The notes under the pieces: generated by a model
What the model saw: the letters and a program-made list of their open reading frames with translations, nothing else
Told to the model about the DNA's origin: nothing
Databases searched by the model: none
Shown: piece by piece, positions 51,301-59,121 of the stretch
Numbering within the stretch: position 1 is the first letter of the stretch
How the letters are laid out: each line of letters begins with the position of its first letter
Program-made: the position numbers and the translations under genes
Assembly: GCA_963760405.1 (NCBI GenBank)
Contig: CAVXCV010000004.1
Coordinates: 806,001 to 870,000 of the forward strand
Reading direction: 5' to 3'
Length of the DNA: 64,000 bases
From: RYN-230 sp963760405
GTDB lineage: Bacteria > Actinomycetota > Actinomycetes > Streptosporangiales > Streptosporangiaceae

Positions 51301-52257
51301 ATGGGCGAGCGGGCCATCGGCCCGATGGGCCATGTCCGGATGATGGCCGCGGTCCAGCCCGCGCTCAGCGGCGCGATCTCCAAGACGGTCAACCTGCCCG
51401 AGTCGGCCACGATCGAGGACATCGAGCACATCTACATCGAGGGATGGAAGCGCGGCCTCAAGGCGCTGGCCGTCTACCGGGACAACTGCAAGGTCGGCCA
51501 GCCGCTGTCGGACGCCAGGAAGAAGCCAGCCGCGGCCGCGGCTGCCGAGCCCGAGCAGTCGCCGCACGAGGTCCGGCCGGTGCGCAGGCGCCTGCCCAAG
51601 AACCGCACCGCCACGGTGACCAGCTTCTCGGTGGCAGGCGCGGAAGGCTACATGACGGCGTCCAGGTACCCCGACGACGGGGTGGGCGAGCTTTTCCTCA
51701 AGCTCGGCAAGCAGGGGTCGACCCTGGCGGGCGTGATGGATGCCTTCTCCATGGCGATCTCCATCAGCCTGCAGTACGGGGTGCCGCTGGAGAAGTGGGT
51801 CGAGAAGTTCACCAACATGCGCTTCGAGCCAGCGGGCATCACCGACGACCCGGATATCCGGATCGCCAGCTCGGTCCTGGACTACGTGTTCCGCCGCCTG
51901 GCCCTGGACCACCTGCCCTACGAGACCCGCGCCGAGCTGGGCATCCTGTCCGCGAGCGAGCGGACAGCGCAGCTGGCGGGGGAGGACCCGGCCGCCCTGG
52001 CCGCACTGGCGGAGGAGCAGGACCCAGGCGAGATGGCCCAGTCCGCCCCGGTCGAGCGCCCGCAGTCACGCCCGGAGGACCGGCCCCCGGTCACGCCGGA
52101 AGCAGCGGCCCAGCCGCACAGCTCGACCGAGCTGATCGAGGCGCAGCAGGGCCGGACCGCCGACGCCCCGCTGTGCCTGACCTGCGGCACGAAGATGCGC
52201 CCGGCGGGCAGCTGCTACGTGTGCGAAGGCTGCGGCTCCACCAGCGGCTGCAGCTAA
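48334..52257 (+). CDS. nrdJ: Vitamin B12-dependent ribonucleotide reductase (class II) with an intein
   Basis: 1307 residues as translated; about 949 after splicing. The host enzyme has NANNSVRVSDEFM, NPCSEYVHLDNSSCNLASINL, LAPTGTIGLMMDCDT and a C-terminal zinc finger CLTCG to CEGCGSTSGCS. It reduces ribonucleotides with adenosylcobalamin. An intein interrupts residues 157-514, just before the conserved Cys of SACFIL, so the enzyme is inactive until spliced. ATG 48334 has AAGGGGG upstream. No cobalamin riboswitch is seen before nrdR or nrdJ. Confidence 0.96.
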   Translation: MTETVSGSASRGGKGTRKGLTIGRIHTREGVHPYDEVTWEHRDVVMTNWRDGTVNFEQRGVEFPEFWSVNAANIVTTKYFRGAVGSPERERSLKQLVDRVVGRYVAAGREHGYFATPKDAEIFEHELCYALIHQIFAFNSPVWFNVGTSSPQQVSACQPYDALVSTPAGLVPIGSLVAGNAVGTKVYDAHGVTKILATKANGVKDVRRLHTKAGYTLDVTADHLVWKATGAGTGHFVPAGTLVAGDKLEWYRRDSYGEAEIDHEALAEAALAGWLQSDGFVGQYGSGTNRSLTIEPMTVTAAELEWVTDALDRVFPAVHRHERRVITQDTTLDCRRTRLYGESLRPYLERWGLLARGVDMVVPDRLYTAPLPVVAAYLRSIFQAEGFVSARAASTVVEVDMISERLIRGIQHLLLRFGIFARIGFKEDTREGRKGCWAVRIQTAGDRRIFADEIGFIDPVKADKLERSFDIPGQLDRPTKRIEIDRIEALGAMEVFDIQTESGEYLSASLRVHNCFILAVDDTMDSILDWYKEEGLIFKGGSGAGVNLSRIRSSRELLSSGGTASGPVSFMRGADASAGTIKSGGATRRAAKMVVLDVDHPDVEEFIETKAREEEKVRVLRDAGFDMDLGGKDITSVQYQNANNSVRVSDEFMRAVERNGSFDLVARMTGEKVDTVDARELFRKMAKAAWECADPGIQYDGTINDWHTCPESGRITASNPCSEYVHLDNSSCNLASINLLKFLREDDTFAVDRFLQITELIITAMDISICFADFPTEKITATTRAYRQLGIGYANLGALLMATGHAYDSDGGRAIAAAITSLMTGTAYRRSAELAGVVGPYDGYRRNTTAHKRVMRKHADASKRIEAMGGMDEEILAAANKAWDKCLALGEKNGYRNAQASLLAPTGTIGLMMDCDTTGVEPDLALVKFKKLVGGGSMQIVNQTVPRALKNLGYQPEQVEAIVEYISEHGHVVNAPGLRPEHYEVFDCAMGERAIGPMGHVRMMAAVQPALSGAISKTVNLPESATIEDIEHIYIEGWKRGLKALAVYRDNCKVGQPLSDARKKPAAAAAAEPEQSPHEVRPVRRRLPKNRTATVTSFSVAGAEGYMTASRYPDDGVGELFLKLGKQGSTLAGVMDAFSMAISISLQYGVPLEKWVEKFTNMRFEPAGITDDPDIRIASSVLDYVFRRLALDHLPYETRAELGILSASERTAQLAGEDPAALAALAEEQDPGEMAQSAPVERPQSRPEDRPPVTPEAAAQPHSSTELIEAQQGRTADAPLCLTCGTKMRPAGSCYVCEGCGSTSGCS
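48802..49875 (+). mobile_element. Intein with LAGLIDADG homing endonuclease, inside nrdJ
   Basis: 358 residues. Block A begins at Cys1 (CQPYDALVSTPAGLVPIGSL), block B is YTLDVTADHLVW with the TxxH pattern, and blocks F and G are EVFDIQTESGEYLSASLRVHN followed by the +1 Cys at 49876. Two endonuclease motifs are visible, AGWLQSDGFVG and RSIFQAEGFVS. Asp and Glu catalytic positions are kept, so it may still home. Its codon choice is less GC-extreme (for example TTTGTCGGTCAATACGG), which fits separate ancestry. Confidence 0.95.
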
Positions 52258-52424
52258 TACCGGGTCTACCTGTAGGTTGAATTGCCTGGTCAGGTGGGGT
52301 GCTTGTGGTCCACGTCTTTTCGGCTGGGCCCGGTCAGCGCCAGCTGCACCGTGCGGTGACAGAGTGGTTCGACTGTCATCGCTGAGCGCCAGCGGGCCGC
52401 AGGAGGGAAATTCCGTTGTCCTGC

Positions 52425-53066
52425 TCAGCCGAGCAGGCCGCGCTTGTACGCGGCGGCCACGGCAGCGGCACGGTCACGGACCCCGAGCTTGGTGTAGATG
52501 TGCAGCAGATGGGTCTTGATAGTGGTTTCGCTGACCAGTAGCTGGCGGGCCGCGACCTGGTTGGTGGCGCCGTCGGCGACCAGGCGCAGCACCTCGATCT
52601 CGCGGGGGCTGAGGGCGTCAGGGCTGCGGGCGCTGGGCTTACGGGCGCTGGCCAGGTCCATCAGGGTGCCGGCCACCGACGGGGCGAGGACCGGCTGCCC
52701 GGCGTAGGCGGCCCGCACGGCGCGGATCAGCTCGTCCCGGGGCGCGTCCTTGAGCAGGTACCCGGTGGCCCCGGCCTCGATGGCAGGTAGCACGTCCCGG
52801 TCGGTGTCGTAGGTGGTGAGGATCAGCACCCGGGCCGGGTGCCGCAGGTCCCGGAGCCGGCTGATGGCTTCCACGCCGCCCATGGTGGGCATCCGCAGAT
52901 CCATGAGGATGACGTCCACGCCGACCCGCTGGGCCAGCCGGACGGCCTCGGCGCCGTCGCCGGCCTCGCCGACAACCTCGAAGCCGGCATCGTCGCTGAA
53001 TACACCGCGGAGCCCGTCGCGCATGATGGGGTGGTCGTCGACGATGAGCAGCCGGATGGGGGTCAT
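52425..53066 (-). CDS. NarL/LuxR-family response regulator
   Basis: 213 residues. The receiver has IVDDHPIMRDGL, phospho-acceptor Asp56 in ILMDLRMP, and Lys in YLLKDAPR. The LuxR helix-turn-helix is LSPREIEVLRLVADGATNQVAARQLLVSETTIKTHL. ATG 53066 overlaps the stop of the kinase gene as ATGA. Target unknown. Confidence 0.94.
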   Translation of the reverse strand: MTPIRLLIVDDHPIMRDGLRGVFSDDAGFEVVGEAGDGAEAVRLAQRVGVDVILMDLRMPTMGGVEAISRLRDLRHPARVLILTTYDTDRDVLPAIEAGATGYLLKDAPRDELIRAVRAAYAGQPVLAPSVAGTLMDLASARKPSARSPDALSPREIEVLRLVADGATNQVAARQLLVSETTIKTHLLHIYTKLGVRDRAAAVAAAYKRGLLG

Positions 53067-54004
53067 CGGCAATCTCCCGGCGGCGGCCCGGCGAGGGGTA
53101 CCGCCGCGTTGACGGTGGTGCCGGAGCCGGGGGCGGATTCGACGGTCAGCGTGCCGCGGATGCGGCTCAGCCGCTGTTCCATGCCGAGCAGGCCGTACCC
53201 GTCCGCTCTGGCCGCGGGGTCGAAGCCGGCCCCGTTGTCGGCGACGTCGAGCAGCAGGGTGTCGTCGAGATAGGTCAGGGTGAGCTGCACCTTGGTGGCC
53301 TGGGCGTGCTTGGCGACGTTCGACAGTGCTTCCTGGGCGACCCGGAACACGGCGGCTTCGATGTCCGCGCCCGCCCGGACCGGGGTGCCGGTGGTGTCAA
53401 GGTTGGCGGTGACCATCGACTGCGCCGACCAGGTGCGGGCCAGCACGCCGATGGCTTCGGGCAGGCTGGCGTCCTCGAGCTGCTCCGGGCGCAGCGCCCG
53501 CACCGAGCGCCGGGCCTCGGTGAGGCTGGAGCGGGCCAGGGACCGGGCCTGGACGAGGTGGCGGGACCACTCGCCGGGGCGGTGGCGGGTGTGCTCAGCC
53601 GCTTCGAGCTGGGCGATGATTCCGGTCAGGCCCTGCGCCAGGGTGTCGTGGATCTCGCCGGCCAGGCGCCGTCGCTCCTCCAGGATGCCTGCCTCCCGGG
53701 CCTGGGCCAGTAGCTGCGCGTGCAGCTCGGTATTCTCTTCCATCGAAGCGGCCAGGCGGCGGTTCGCCTCGGCCAGCTCATCGATCATCCGTCCCCGCTC
53801 CTGGTTCTGCTGCACCGCGTGGTTCGTGATCCTGGCCGAGTTGAGCACCAGCGCCAGCATGACCCCGGCGACCAGCAGGTAGGTGAGGCTGTGTCCCGGC
53901 CGCCCCGATGGGTAGCCACCCGCCAGGGCGGCTGATACCACCAGCGCGGTGGCCGCGAAGCCGGCTATCCGCCACCGGCGGCCCAGCCCGTAAGCGCGGA
54001 TCAT
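53063..54004 (-). CDS. NarL-type sensor histidine kinase, N terminus uncertain
   Basis: 313 residues from ATG 54004. Two short membrane helices (residues 12-30 and 38-57) precede a coiled coil. The HisKA_3 box is LAGEIHDTLAQGLTG with His119, and the ATPase part has GAGFDP and GYGLLGMEQR. Usual members have 4-6 helices, so it may be truncated. A better start, GTG about 54050 after GAGGAAAGGG, begins VSTQSGYVPSSADINDP and would join this frame with a two-base shift. Signal unknown. Confidence 0.85.
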   Translation of the reverse strand: MIRAYGLGRRWRIAGFAATALVVSAALAGGYPSGRPGHSLTYLLVAGVMLALVLNSARITNHAVQQNQERGRMIDELAEANRRLAASMEENTELHAQLLAQAREAGILEERRRLAGEIHDTLAQGLTGIIAQLEAAEHTRHRPGEWSRHLVQARSLARSSLTEARRSVRALRPEQLEDASLPEAIGVLARTWSAQSMVTANLDTTGTPVRAGADIEAAVFRVAQEALSNVAKHAQATKVQLTLTYLDDTLLLDVADNGAGFDPAARADGYGLLGMEQRLSRIRGTLTVESAPGSGTTVNAAVPLAGPPPGDCR

Positions 54005-54341
54005 TGATGTCCGCGCTGGACGGCACGTACCCACTCTGGGTGCTCACGATGGACCCTTTCCTCTTCTTCGATGCCGGTCTTTTGCTTGCCGCACCCGGGC
54101 GACCACGCGGCTCTTTCCTCGTCGCCGGTCCCTGTCGCCGGGCTACTTCGAGCATCTGGCCGCAGCAGCGACAGCGAATCGGCTGGCCGGGCGCAGTTCC
54201 CCGCCGCTTCGGGCGATGGCCGCATCCACCGATCGGAGGATGCGCGGCCGCTCGTTCGCTGAGGTAGGTCGAACTCGTATTTGATAAACAAGGCCGAGCT
54301 GCTAGCGTTTCCTGAGGACAACTGCTACGGCTGGAGGCTCG
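54005..54341. other. Divergent region between kinase gene and second lexA
   Basis: 337 bases. The first 50 may belong to the 5' end of the kinase gene if a frameshift is corrected. The rest shows no gene apart from an SOS-box-like site 58 bases before the second lexA. Confidence 0.5.
54269..54284. promoter_or_regulatory. SOS-box-like site upstream of the second lexA
   Basis: TCGAAC-TCGT-ATTTGA has an intact left half and two mismatches in the right half of the SOS consensus. It lies 58 bases upstream of the start codon. Confidence 0.5.
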
Positions 54342-55015
54342 ATGATGCGGAGCGCGGAACCGCCTGACCTGCCCGGCCCGGACCTCACCGCGCGCCAGCG
54401 CAAGATCATCCAGGCCATCGAGGAGTCCATGCAGCGCTACGGCTACTCGCCTACCTTGCGGGAGATCGGCGAGGCGGCCGGGCTGGCGAGCACGTCGAGT
54501 GTGTCGTACCAGCTGATGACGCTGGAGAAGAAGGGATTCCTGAGCCGGGTGCCCGGCGGCCGCGCACGGCCGTGGTCCGGCCCCCCGCGGCGGGGCCGGC
54601 CACGGCGCCGCGGGCTGATCTCCATCGGCGCGGGATCGCCGAGGTGCCGCTGGTGGGGCGCATCGCGGCGGGCGGCCCGATCCTGGCCGAGGAACTGGTC
54701 GAGGACACGTTCCCGCTGCCCCGGCAGCTGGTCGGTGACGGGCAGCTCATCGTGCTCAAGATCGTCGGCGACTCGATGATCGACGCAGCGATCGTGGACG
54801 GCGACTGGGTGGTCGTCCGCCGGGAGACCGACGTCGAGAACGGCGATATCGTGGCCGCGACGATCGACGGGGTCGAGGTCGAGGGCACGGTCAAGACCTT
54901 CAAGCGGTCCGGCGGTCACGTCTGGCTGATGCCGCAGAACCCTGCCTACGTGCCGATCCCCGGCGACGAGGCGGTCATCGTCGGCAAGGTTGTTGCCGTG
55001 CTACGCCGGGTCTGA
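54342..55015 (+). pseudogene. Second LexA-like repressor, frameshifted near 54565
   Basis: The first frame gives a LexA DNA-binding domain (LTARQRKIIQAIEESMQRYGYSPTLREIGEAAGLASTSSVSYQL). One frame over, the peptidase domain follows: EVPLVGRIAAGG with the Ala-Gly bond, GDSMIDAAIVDGD with Ser and GTVKTFKRS with Lys. The two halves align to about 223 residues, without the long N-terminal extension of the first LexA. One lost base near 54565 splits the gene. If real, it would leave a DNA-binding fragment. Key residues are all intact, which speaks for sequence error. Confidence 0.85.
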
Positions 55016-55033
55016 CGGCTCTTCACGCGGGTG

Positions 55034-55074
55034 CCGCCGCGTGTGCCAGGCAGACCGCCGCGTGTGCCAGGCAG
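55034..55074. repeat. Two copies of a 20-base repeat after the second lexA
   Basis: CCGCCGCGTGTGCCAGGCAG at 55034-55053 and 55055-55074 are identical, one base apart, between the second lexA and the convergent peptidase gene. Confidence 0.85.
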
Positions 55075-55079
55075 GCTGG

Positions 55080-55970
55080 TCAGCCCGCTTCCCGCTGGTC
55101 CAGGAACTCGTTCACCAGATCGTTGAACGTCGCTGGCTGCTCGCTGAAGCACAGGTGCGAAGCGTCCTCGATGATGGCCAGCCGGGACCCGGCGATGCGC
55201 TGGTGCATCTCGGCCAGGTGGCCGGGGGTGCATTCGTCGTATCGCCCGCCGACCAGCAGGGTCGGCACCTCGATCTCGCCCAGCCGGTCCGTCACGTCCC
55301 AGCTCTTGAGCGTCCCGGTCACGGTGAATTCACTCGGCCCGTTCATCGTGTTGTACACGTCGTAGCCAGCCTCGGCAAAGGAGCGCTCCAGGCTCGCTGG
55401 CCACGGGCGCTGGCGGCAGACGTGCGCCCGGTAGAAGCCGAGAATCGCCGCCTGGTACTCCGGGCAGGCGGTGAACCCGGCCTCCTCATGCTCGCGGATG
55501 ACCGCGCGCACGTCTGCGGGCTGCGCTGACAGCAGCTCATCGCAGTCCTTGACCCACCGGATCATGCTGGCCGGGCTGCCGCACAGGATCAGGCTCTCCA
55601 GTTCCGGGCGGCGGTCCAGCACGTACTGCATGGCCAGCATGCCGCCCCAGGAACTGCCGAACAGGTGCACCTGGCTGAGCCCGAGCGCGGCCCGTACCTG
55701 GGCGAGCTCCTGGACGAACCGCTCGACCGTCCAGAGCGCGGCATTGTCCGGCCGGTCGGAGCGGCCGCAGCCCAGCTGGTCGTAGAAGATCACCTGGCGC
55801 AGGCCGGCCAGCGCCTCCAGCGGCTCCAGGTAGTGGTGGGTGAAGCCGGGGCCGCCGTGCAGGCACAGCAGCGGCGTCCTGCCGCCGTCGGCTGGGCCGA
55901 CCGACCGGTACCAGACCTGGCCGCCGTCGACGTCGATGTACCCCTCGGTCGCGCTCTCCTGCTCAGTCAT
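55080..55970 (-). CDS. Proline iminopeptidase-family alpha/beta hydrolase (S33)
   Basis: 296 residues. HGGPGFTHHYL carries the oxyanion motif, YDQLGCGRSDRP is the family block, the nucleophile Ser is in GSSWGGMLA, the Asp is in GRYDECTP, and the His is in DASHLCF. Members release N-terminal proline or act on small amides. ATG 55970. Its 3' end faces the second lexA. No signal peptide. Confidence 0.9.
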   Translation of the reverse strand: MTEQESATEGYIDVDGGQVWYRSVGPADGGRTPLLCLHGGPGFTHHYLEPLEALAGLRQVIFYDQLGCGRSDRPDNAALWTVERFVQELAQVRAALGLSQVHLFGSSWGGMLAMQYVLDRRPELESLILCGSPASMIRWVKDCDELLSAQPADVRAVIREHEEAGFTACPEYQAAILGFYRAHVCRQRPWPASLERSFAEAGYDVYNTMNGPSEFTVTGTLKSWDVTDRLGEIEVPTLLVGGRYDECTPGHLAEMHQRIAGSRLAIIEDASHLCFSEQPATFNDLVNEFLDQREAG

Positions 55971-56573
55971 TCGGCCCCTTCACCACGCGTGCAGGGTGCC
56001 GTCGCGGGCCCATAGGTCCTGGCGAGCCCGGAGCCGCCTGCCCTTATGTCGTAAATGGTCACCGCCGTGGTAGGGAATGGCAAGAGCCGGGCGTGCCGGC
56101 CCCGGCCGCCCGGGATCTGGCGCGGCGGGCGGGGCCGCTGGGGCCTGGCGCGGCGGGCGAGACCTCCGGGACACGCCGAGAGCGACAGCGGAAGAAGATT
56201 GGTACCTCCCGGCCAGCGGTCCGCAGAGCCGGACCTCCGGGTCCGCAGCGCGAGCGCGCTCATGGACACCGGCCGCTGAGTTCCCGGCCGCCGGAAATCG
56301 GGCCGGGCAGGCCGCCACGCTGACCGGAGAATCTCGGGAAAGCGCAGGTCACCGCGTAATTAACGGCCATGGGCGGATACCGGTGGGTGGCCTTACCGCC
56401 GGTGTCGCTTACCCTGGCTGGGCCAGTGCACTGAGGCACACCGCTGCCCCGGCGGGCTGTGGCTGACGCTCATCCGGCAGGACCTGGCCTGGCCATTCGC
56501 TGCAGGTATCTGGTTGTGTGTCGCTGTAAGCGCGTGGTACTGCGCTATACAAGAAACGGCACGAGGGAGCGAG
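55971..56573. other. 600-base intergenic region without a supportable gene
   Basis: Neither strand shows a frame with coding character. A TATACA (56546-56551) 22 bases before the AAA gene may be its -10 element. The rest is GC-rich with short inverted repeats but no long stem. Confidence 0.5.
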
Positions 56574-59057
56574 ATGCGGCCAGAGGACGGGTCCCCGCCG
56601 GGGGGGCGGATGGCGTTGGAGGGGTATGCCCGCCTGCGCCGTGTCCTGGCTGCCGCCCCCCTGCCAGCCAAGATCGCGCTCGGCGTGGCCCTGGTGCTGG
56701 CAGCTATCTTCCTGGCGCCGTTCCTTATCCTAGCGGCGCTGATCTACGGTCCGGTCGCCGTGATCGCCGGACACCGTTCGCTGGCCGCCTCGGCGTCCAT
56801 GGGGGTATTCGGCCTGGCCGTGATCGAGGCCGTGACCCACCAGTCCGGCGCCGGGCCTGCCCAGCTCCTGCTGCTGATCCCGGTCGCGGCGGTGGCCGCG
56901 GCGCATGCCCCGGTCATCAGCCGCTGGTTCGTGCCGTGCCGGACGGTGGCCTTCGCGCTGCTCTGGGCGCTGCCGGTGGCGCTCCTGGTCTGGCGGGTGT
57001 GGCCAGCGGAGCCGTTCGTCAGCATCATCCTGGGCTGGGCGCTCGCCTGCGCCGCCCTGGCCTGGCGGCTGGCCCGGGCCCTCCAGGAAACCCGCACCGA
57101 GGCCCGGCAGCGCAGCCGCGCCGTGGCGGTGCCGCGGGTGGCGGGCGGCGCCCGGGGCACCGGCCCGCACGGCACCCGGCCGGGCCGGCCCGCGGGCGGT
57201 ACTGGCGCGCCGGGCCGGGGCGGGCGCCCGGGGGAGGTGTCCCGGGTGGTGCAGACCGCAGAGGGCTCGCTGCGCCCGGCGGACGCTGAGCCAGCACGGG
57301 AGCGGGGCGGCAGCGACCAGCAGCTGCCGGAGATCACGGTGGCCGACGCCATGGCCGAGCTGGACAACATGATCGGCCTGGCCCCGGTCAAGGAGCAGAT
57401 CCGCCAGATCACGGCGTCGGTCGAGGCCGCGCGGCGGCGGGCCATGGCCGGATACGGCGCCGACAAGCCCATGCAGCACTTCGTCTTCCTGGGACCGCCC
57501 GGGACCGGCAAGACCTCGGTCGCCCGGGTCGTGGCCAAGATCTTCTATGCGTTCGGCTTGCTGGACACCCCGGCAGTGGTCGAGGCGCAGCGGTCTGACC
57601 TGGTCGGTGAGTACCTCGGCGCCACGGCGATCAAGACGAACGAGCTGGTGAACTCCGCGCTCGGCGGCGTCCTGTTCATCGACGAGGCGTACAGCCTGGT
57701 GAACGAGGGCGAGGGACAGGGCGACCGGTTCGGCCACGAGGCGGTCCAGGCGCTGCTCAAGCGGGCCGAGGACGACCGCGCGGACATCATCATCATCCTG
57801 GCCGGATACGAGAAGCAGATGGAGTCGTTCCTGGCCAGCAACCCGGGGCTGAACTCCAGGTTCGGGCTCCGGGTGAAGTTCCCCACCTACTCACCTGCGG
57901 AGCTGATGGCCCTGGCCGAGCTCTACCTGGAGCAGCGCGGCGAAGTGCTCGACCCGGACGCCCGGCCTGCCTTGTGGCGGATGATGGAGGACATCGGCCG
58001 CCGCAGGCTCGCCGACGAGCTGGGCAACGGCCGTTTCGTGCGCAGCCTGCTGGAAAAGGCCGGCGAGGCCCGGGACGTCCGGGTCATGGCGGATGGCGCG
58101 GAGCCGACCGCCACCGAGCTGGTCACGCTGGAAGGGTCGGACCTGGAGCGGGCCGGCGCCGAGCTGACCGCCCGGTTCCGCGGTTACACCGAGGCCCCGA
58201 CCCTGGAAAGCGCCCTCGCCGAGCTGGACGAGCTGGTCGGCCTGGAGCCGGTGAAGCGCCAGGTGCACGAGATCGCGGCGCAGCTGCGGGTCGCCCGGCT
58301 CCGCGAGCGGCAGGGGCTGAGCAGCCAGCCACCGGTCCGGCATTTCGTGTTCACCGGCCCGCCGGGGACCGGGAAGACCACGGTCGCCCGGATTCTCGGC
58401 CGGATCTTCACCGCGCTCGGGCTCCTGGTCCGCCCGGAGGTGGTCGAGGCGCACCGGGCCGACCTGGTCGGTGAGCACCTGGGCTCCACGGCGATCAAGA
58501 CCGGGAAGCTGATCGATTCTGCCCTGGGCGGCGTGCTGTTCATCGACGAGGCCTACTCGCTCTACAACGCGGGTTACTCGGGCGGGGACGCGTACGGCTC
58601 GGAGGCCGTGGCCACGCTGCTCAAGCGGGCCGAGGACGACCGCGAGCGGCTGGTGATCGTGCTGGCTGGCTACCCTGCGGACATGGACCGCTTCCTGCGC
58701 AGCAATCCGGGGCTAGCCTCCCGGTTCAGCGTCCGGATCGGGTTCCCCAGCTACTCGTCTGAGGAGCTGTGCCGGATCGCCGATGTCATCGCCGAGCAGC
58801 ACGGCGACACGTTCGAGCCGGACGCCAAGCCGGTACTGGAGGAGATCTTCCACCAGGCCGCGCTGCAGGGCCGGATCGACGAGCTCGGCAACGGCCGGTT
58901 CGCCCGGACGCTGTTCGAGCGGGCCTGCGCCGCCCGGGACCTGCGGGTCGCGTACCTGGAGGACGCCGCCAGCGCCGCGGATCTCACTACGGTGTCCGCC
59001 GCCGACCTGCGCGGCGCGTTCCTGGAACTGGGCGGCAGCGAGGCTGCGCCCGGCTGA
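56574..59057 (+). CDS. Membrane-anchored tandem CbxX/CfqX-type AAA ATPase
   Basis: 827 residues. Residues 20-165 contain about five hydrophobic helices (for example IALGVALVLAAIFLAPFLILAALIY), followed by a charged linker. Two CbbX-type AAA modules follow: Walker A GPPGTGKT at 307-314 and 595-602, each with Walker B GGVLFIDEAYSL and a sensor DELGNGRF. CbbX remodels Rubisco, and EccA of type VII secretion has one such module. No Rubisco or type VII genes are here. A membrane-tethered remodelling ATPase of unknown target. ATG 56574 has GAGGGAG upstream. Confidence 0.9.
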   Translation: MRPEDGSPPGGRMALEGYARLRRVLAAAPLPAKIALGVALVLAAIFLAPFLILAALIYGPVAVIAGHRSLAASASMGVFGLAVIEAVTHQSGAGPAQLLLLIPVAAVAAAHAPVISRWFVPCRTVAFALLWALPVALLVWRVWPAEPFVSIILGWALACAALAWRLARALQETRTEARQRSRAVAVPRVAGGARGTGPHGTRPGRPAGGTGAPGRGGRPGEVSRVVQTAEGSLRPADAEPARERGGSDQQLPEITVADAMAELDNMIGLAPVKEQIRQITASVEAARRRAMAGYGADKPMQHFVFLGPPGTGKTSVARVVAKIFYAFGLLDTPAVVEAQRSDLVGEYLGATAIKTNELVNSALGGVLFIDEAYSLVNEGEGQGDRFGHEAVQALLKRAEDDRADIIIILAGYEKQMESFLASNPGLNSRFGLRVKFPTYSPAELMALAELYLEQRGEVLDPDARPALWRMMEDIGRRRLADELGNGRFVRSLLEKAGEARDVRVMADGAEPTATELVTLEGSDLERAGAELTARFRGYTEAPTLESALAELDELVGLEPVKRQVHEIAAQLRVARLRERQGLSSQPPVRHFVFTGPPGTGKTTVARILGRIFTALGLLVRPEVVEAHRADLVGEHLGSTAIKTGKLIDSALGGVLFIDEAYSLYNAGYSGGDAYGSEAVATLLKRAEDDRERLVIVLAGYPADMDRFLRSNPGLASRFSVRIGFPSYSSEELCRIADVIAEQHGDTFEPDAKPVLEEIFHQAALQGRIDELGNGRFARTLFERACAARDLRVAYLEDAASAADLTTVSAADLRGAFLELGGSEAAPG

Positions 59058-59121
59058 GCGGCGGGAGCGCCGCCGTCCCGGGCGCCCGGGACAACCGGTG
59101 CGACAATGGCGGGCTAAGGGC

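Noticed and set aside
55971..56573. Small genes in the 600-base gap before the AAA gene
   Set aside because: Frames are open only because of high GC, have no ribosome sites and are Arg/Pro/Ala-rich without motifs.
56574..59057. Type VII secretion EccA or Rubisco activase CbbX
   Set aside because: Domain family matches, but no EccB-E, EsxA/B or Rubisco genes are near, and the membrane helices and doubled module differ.
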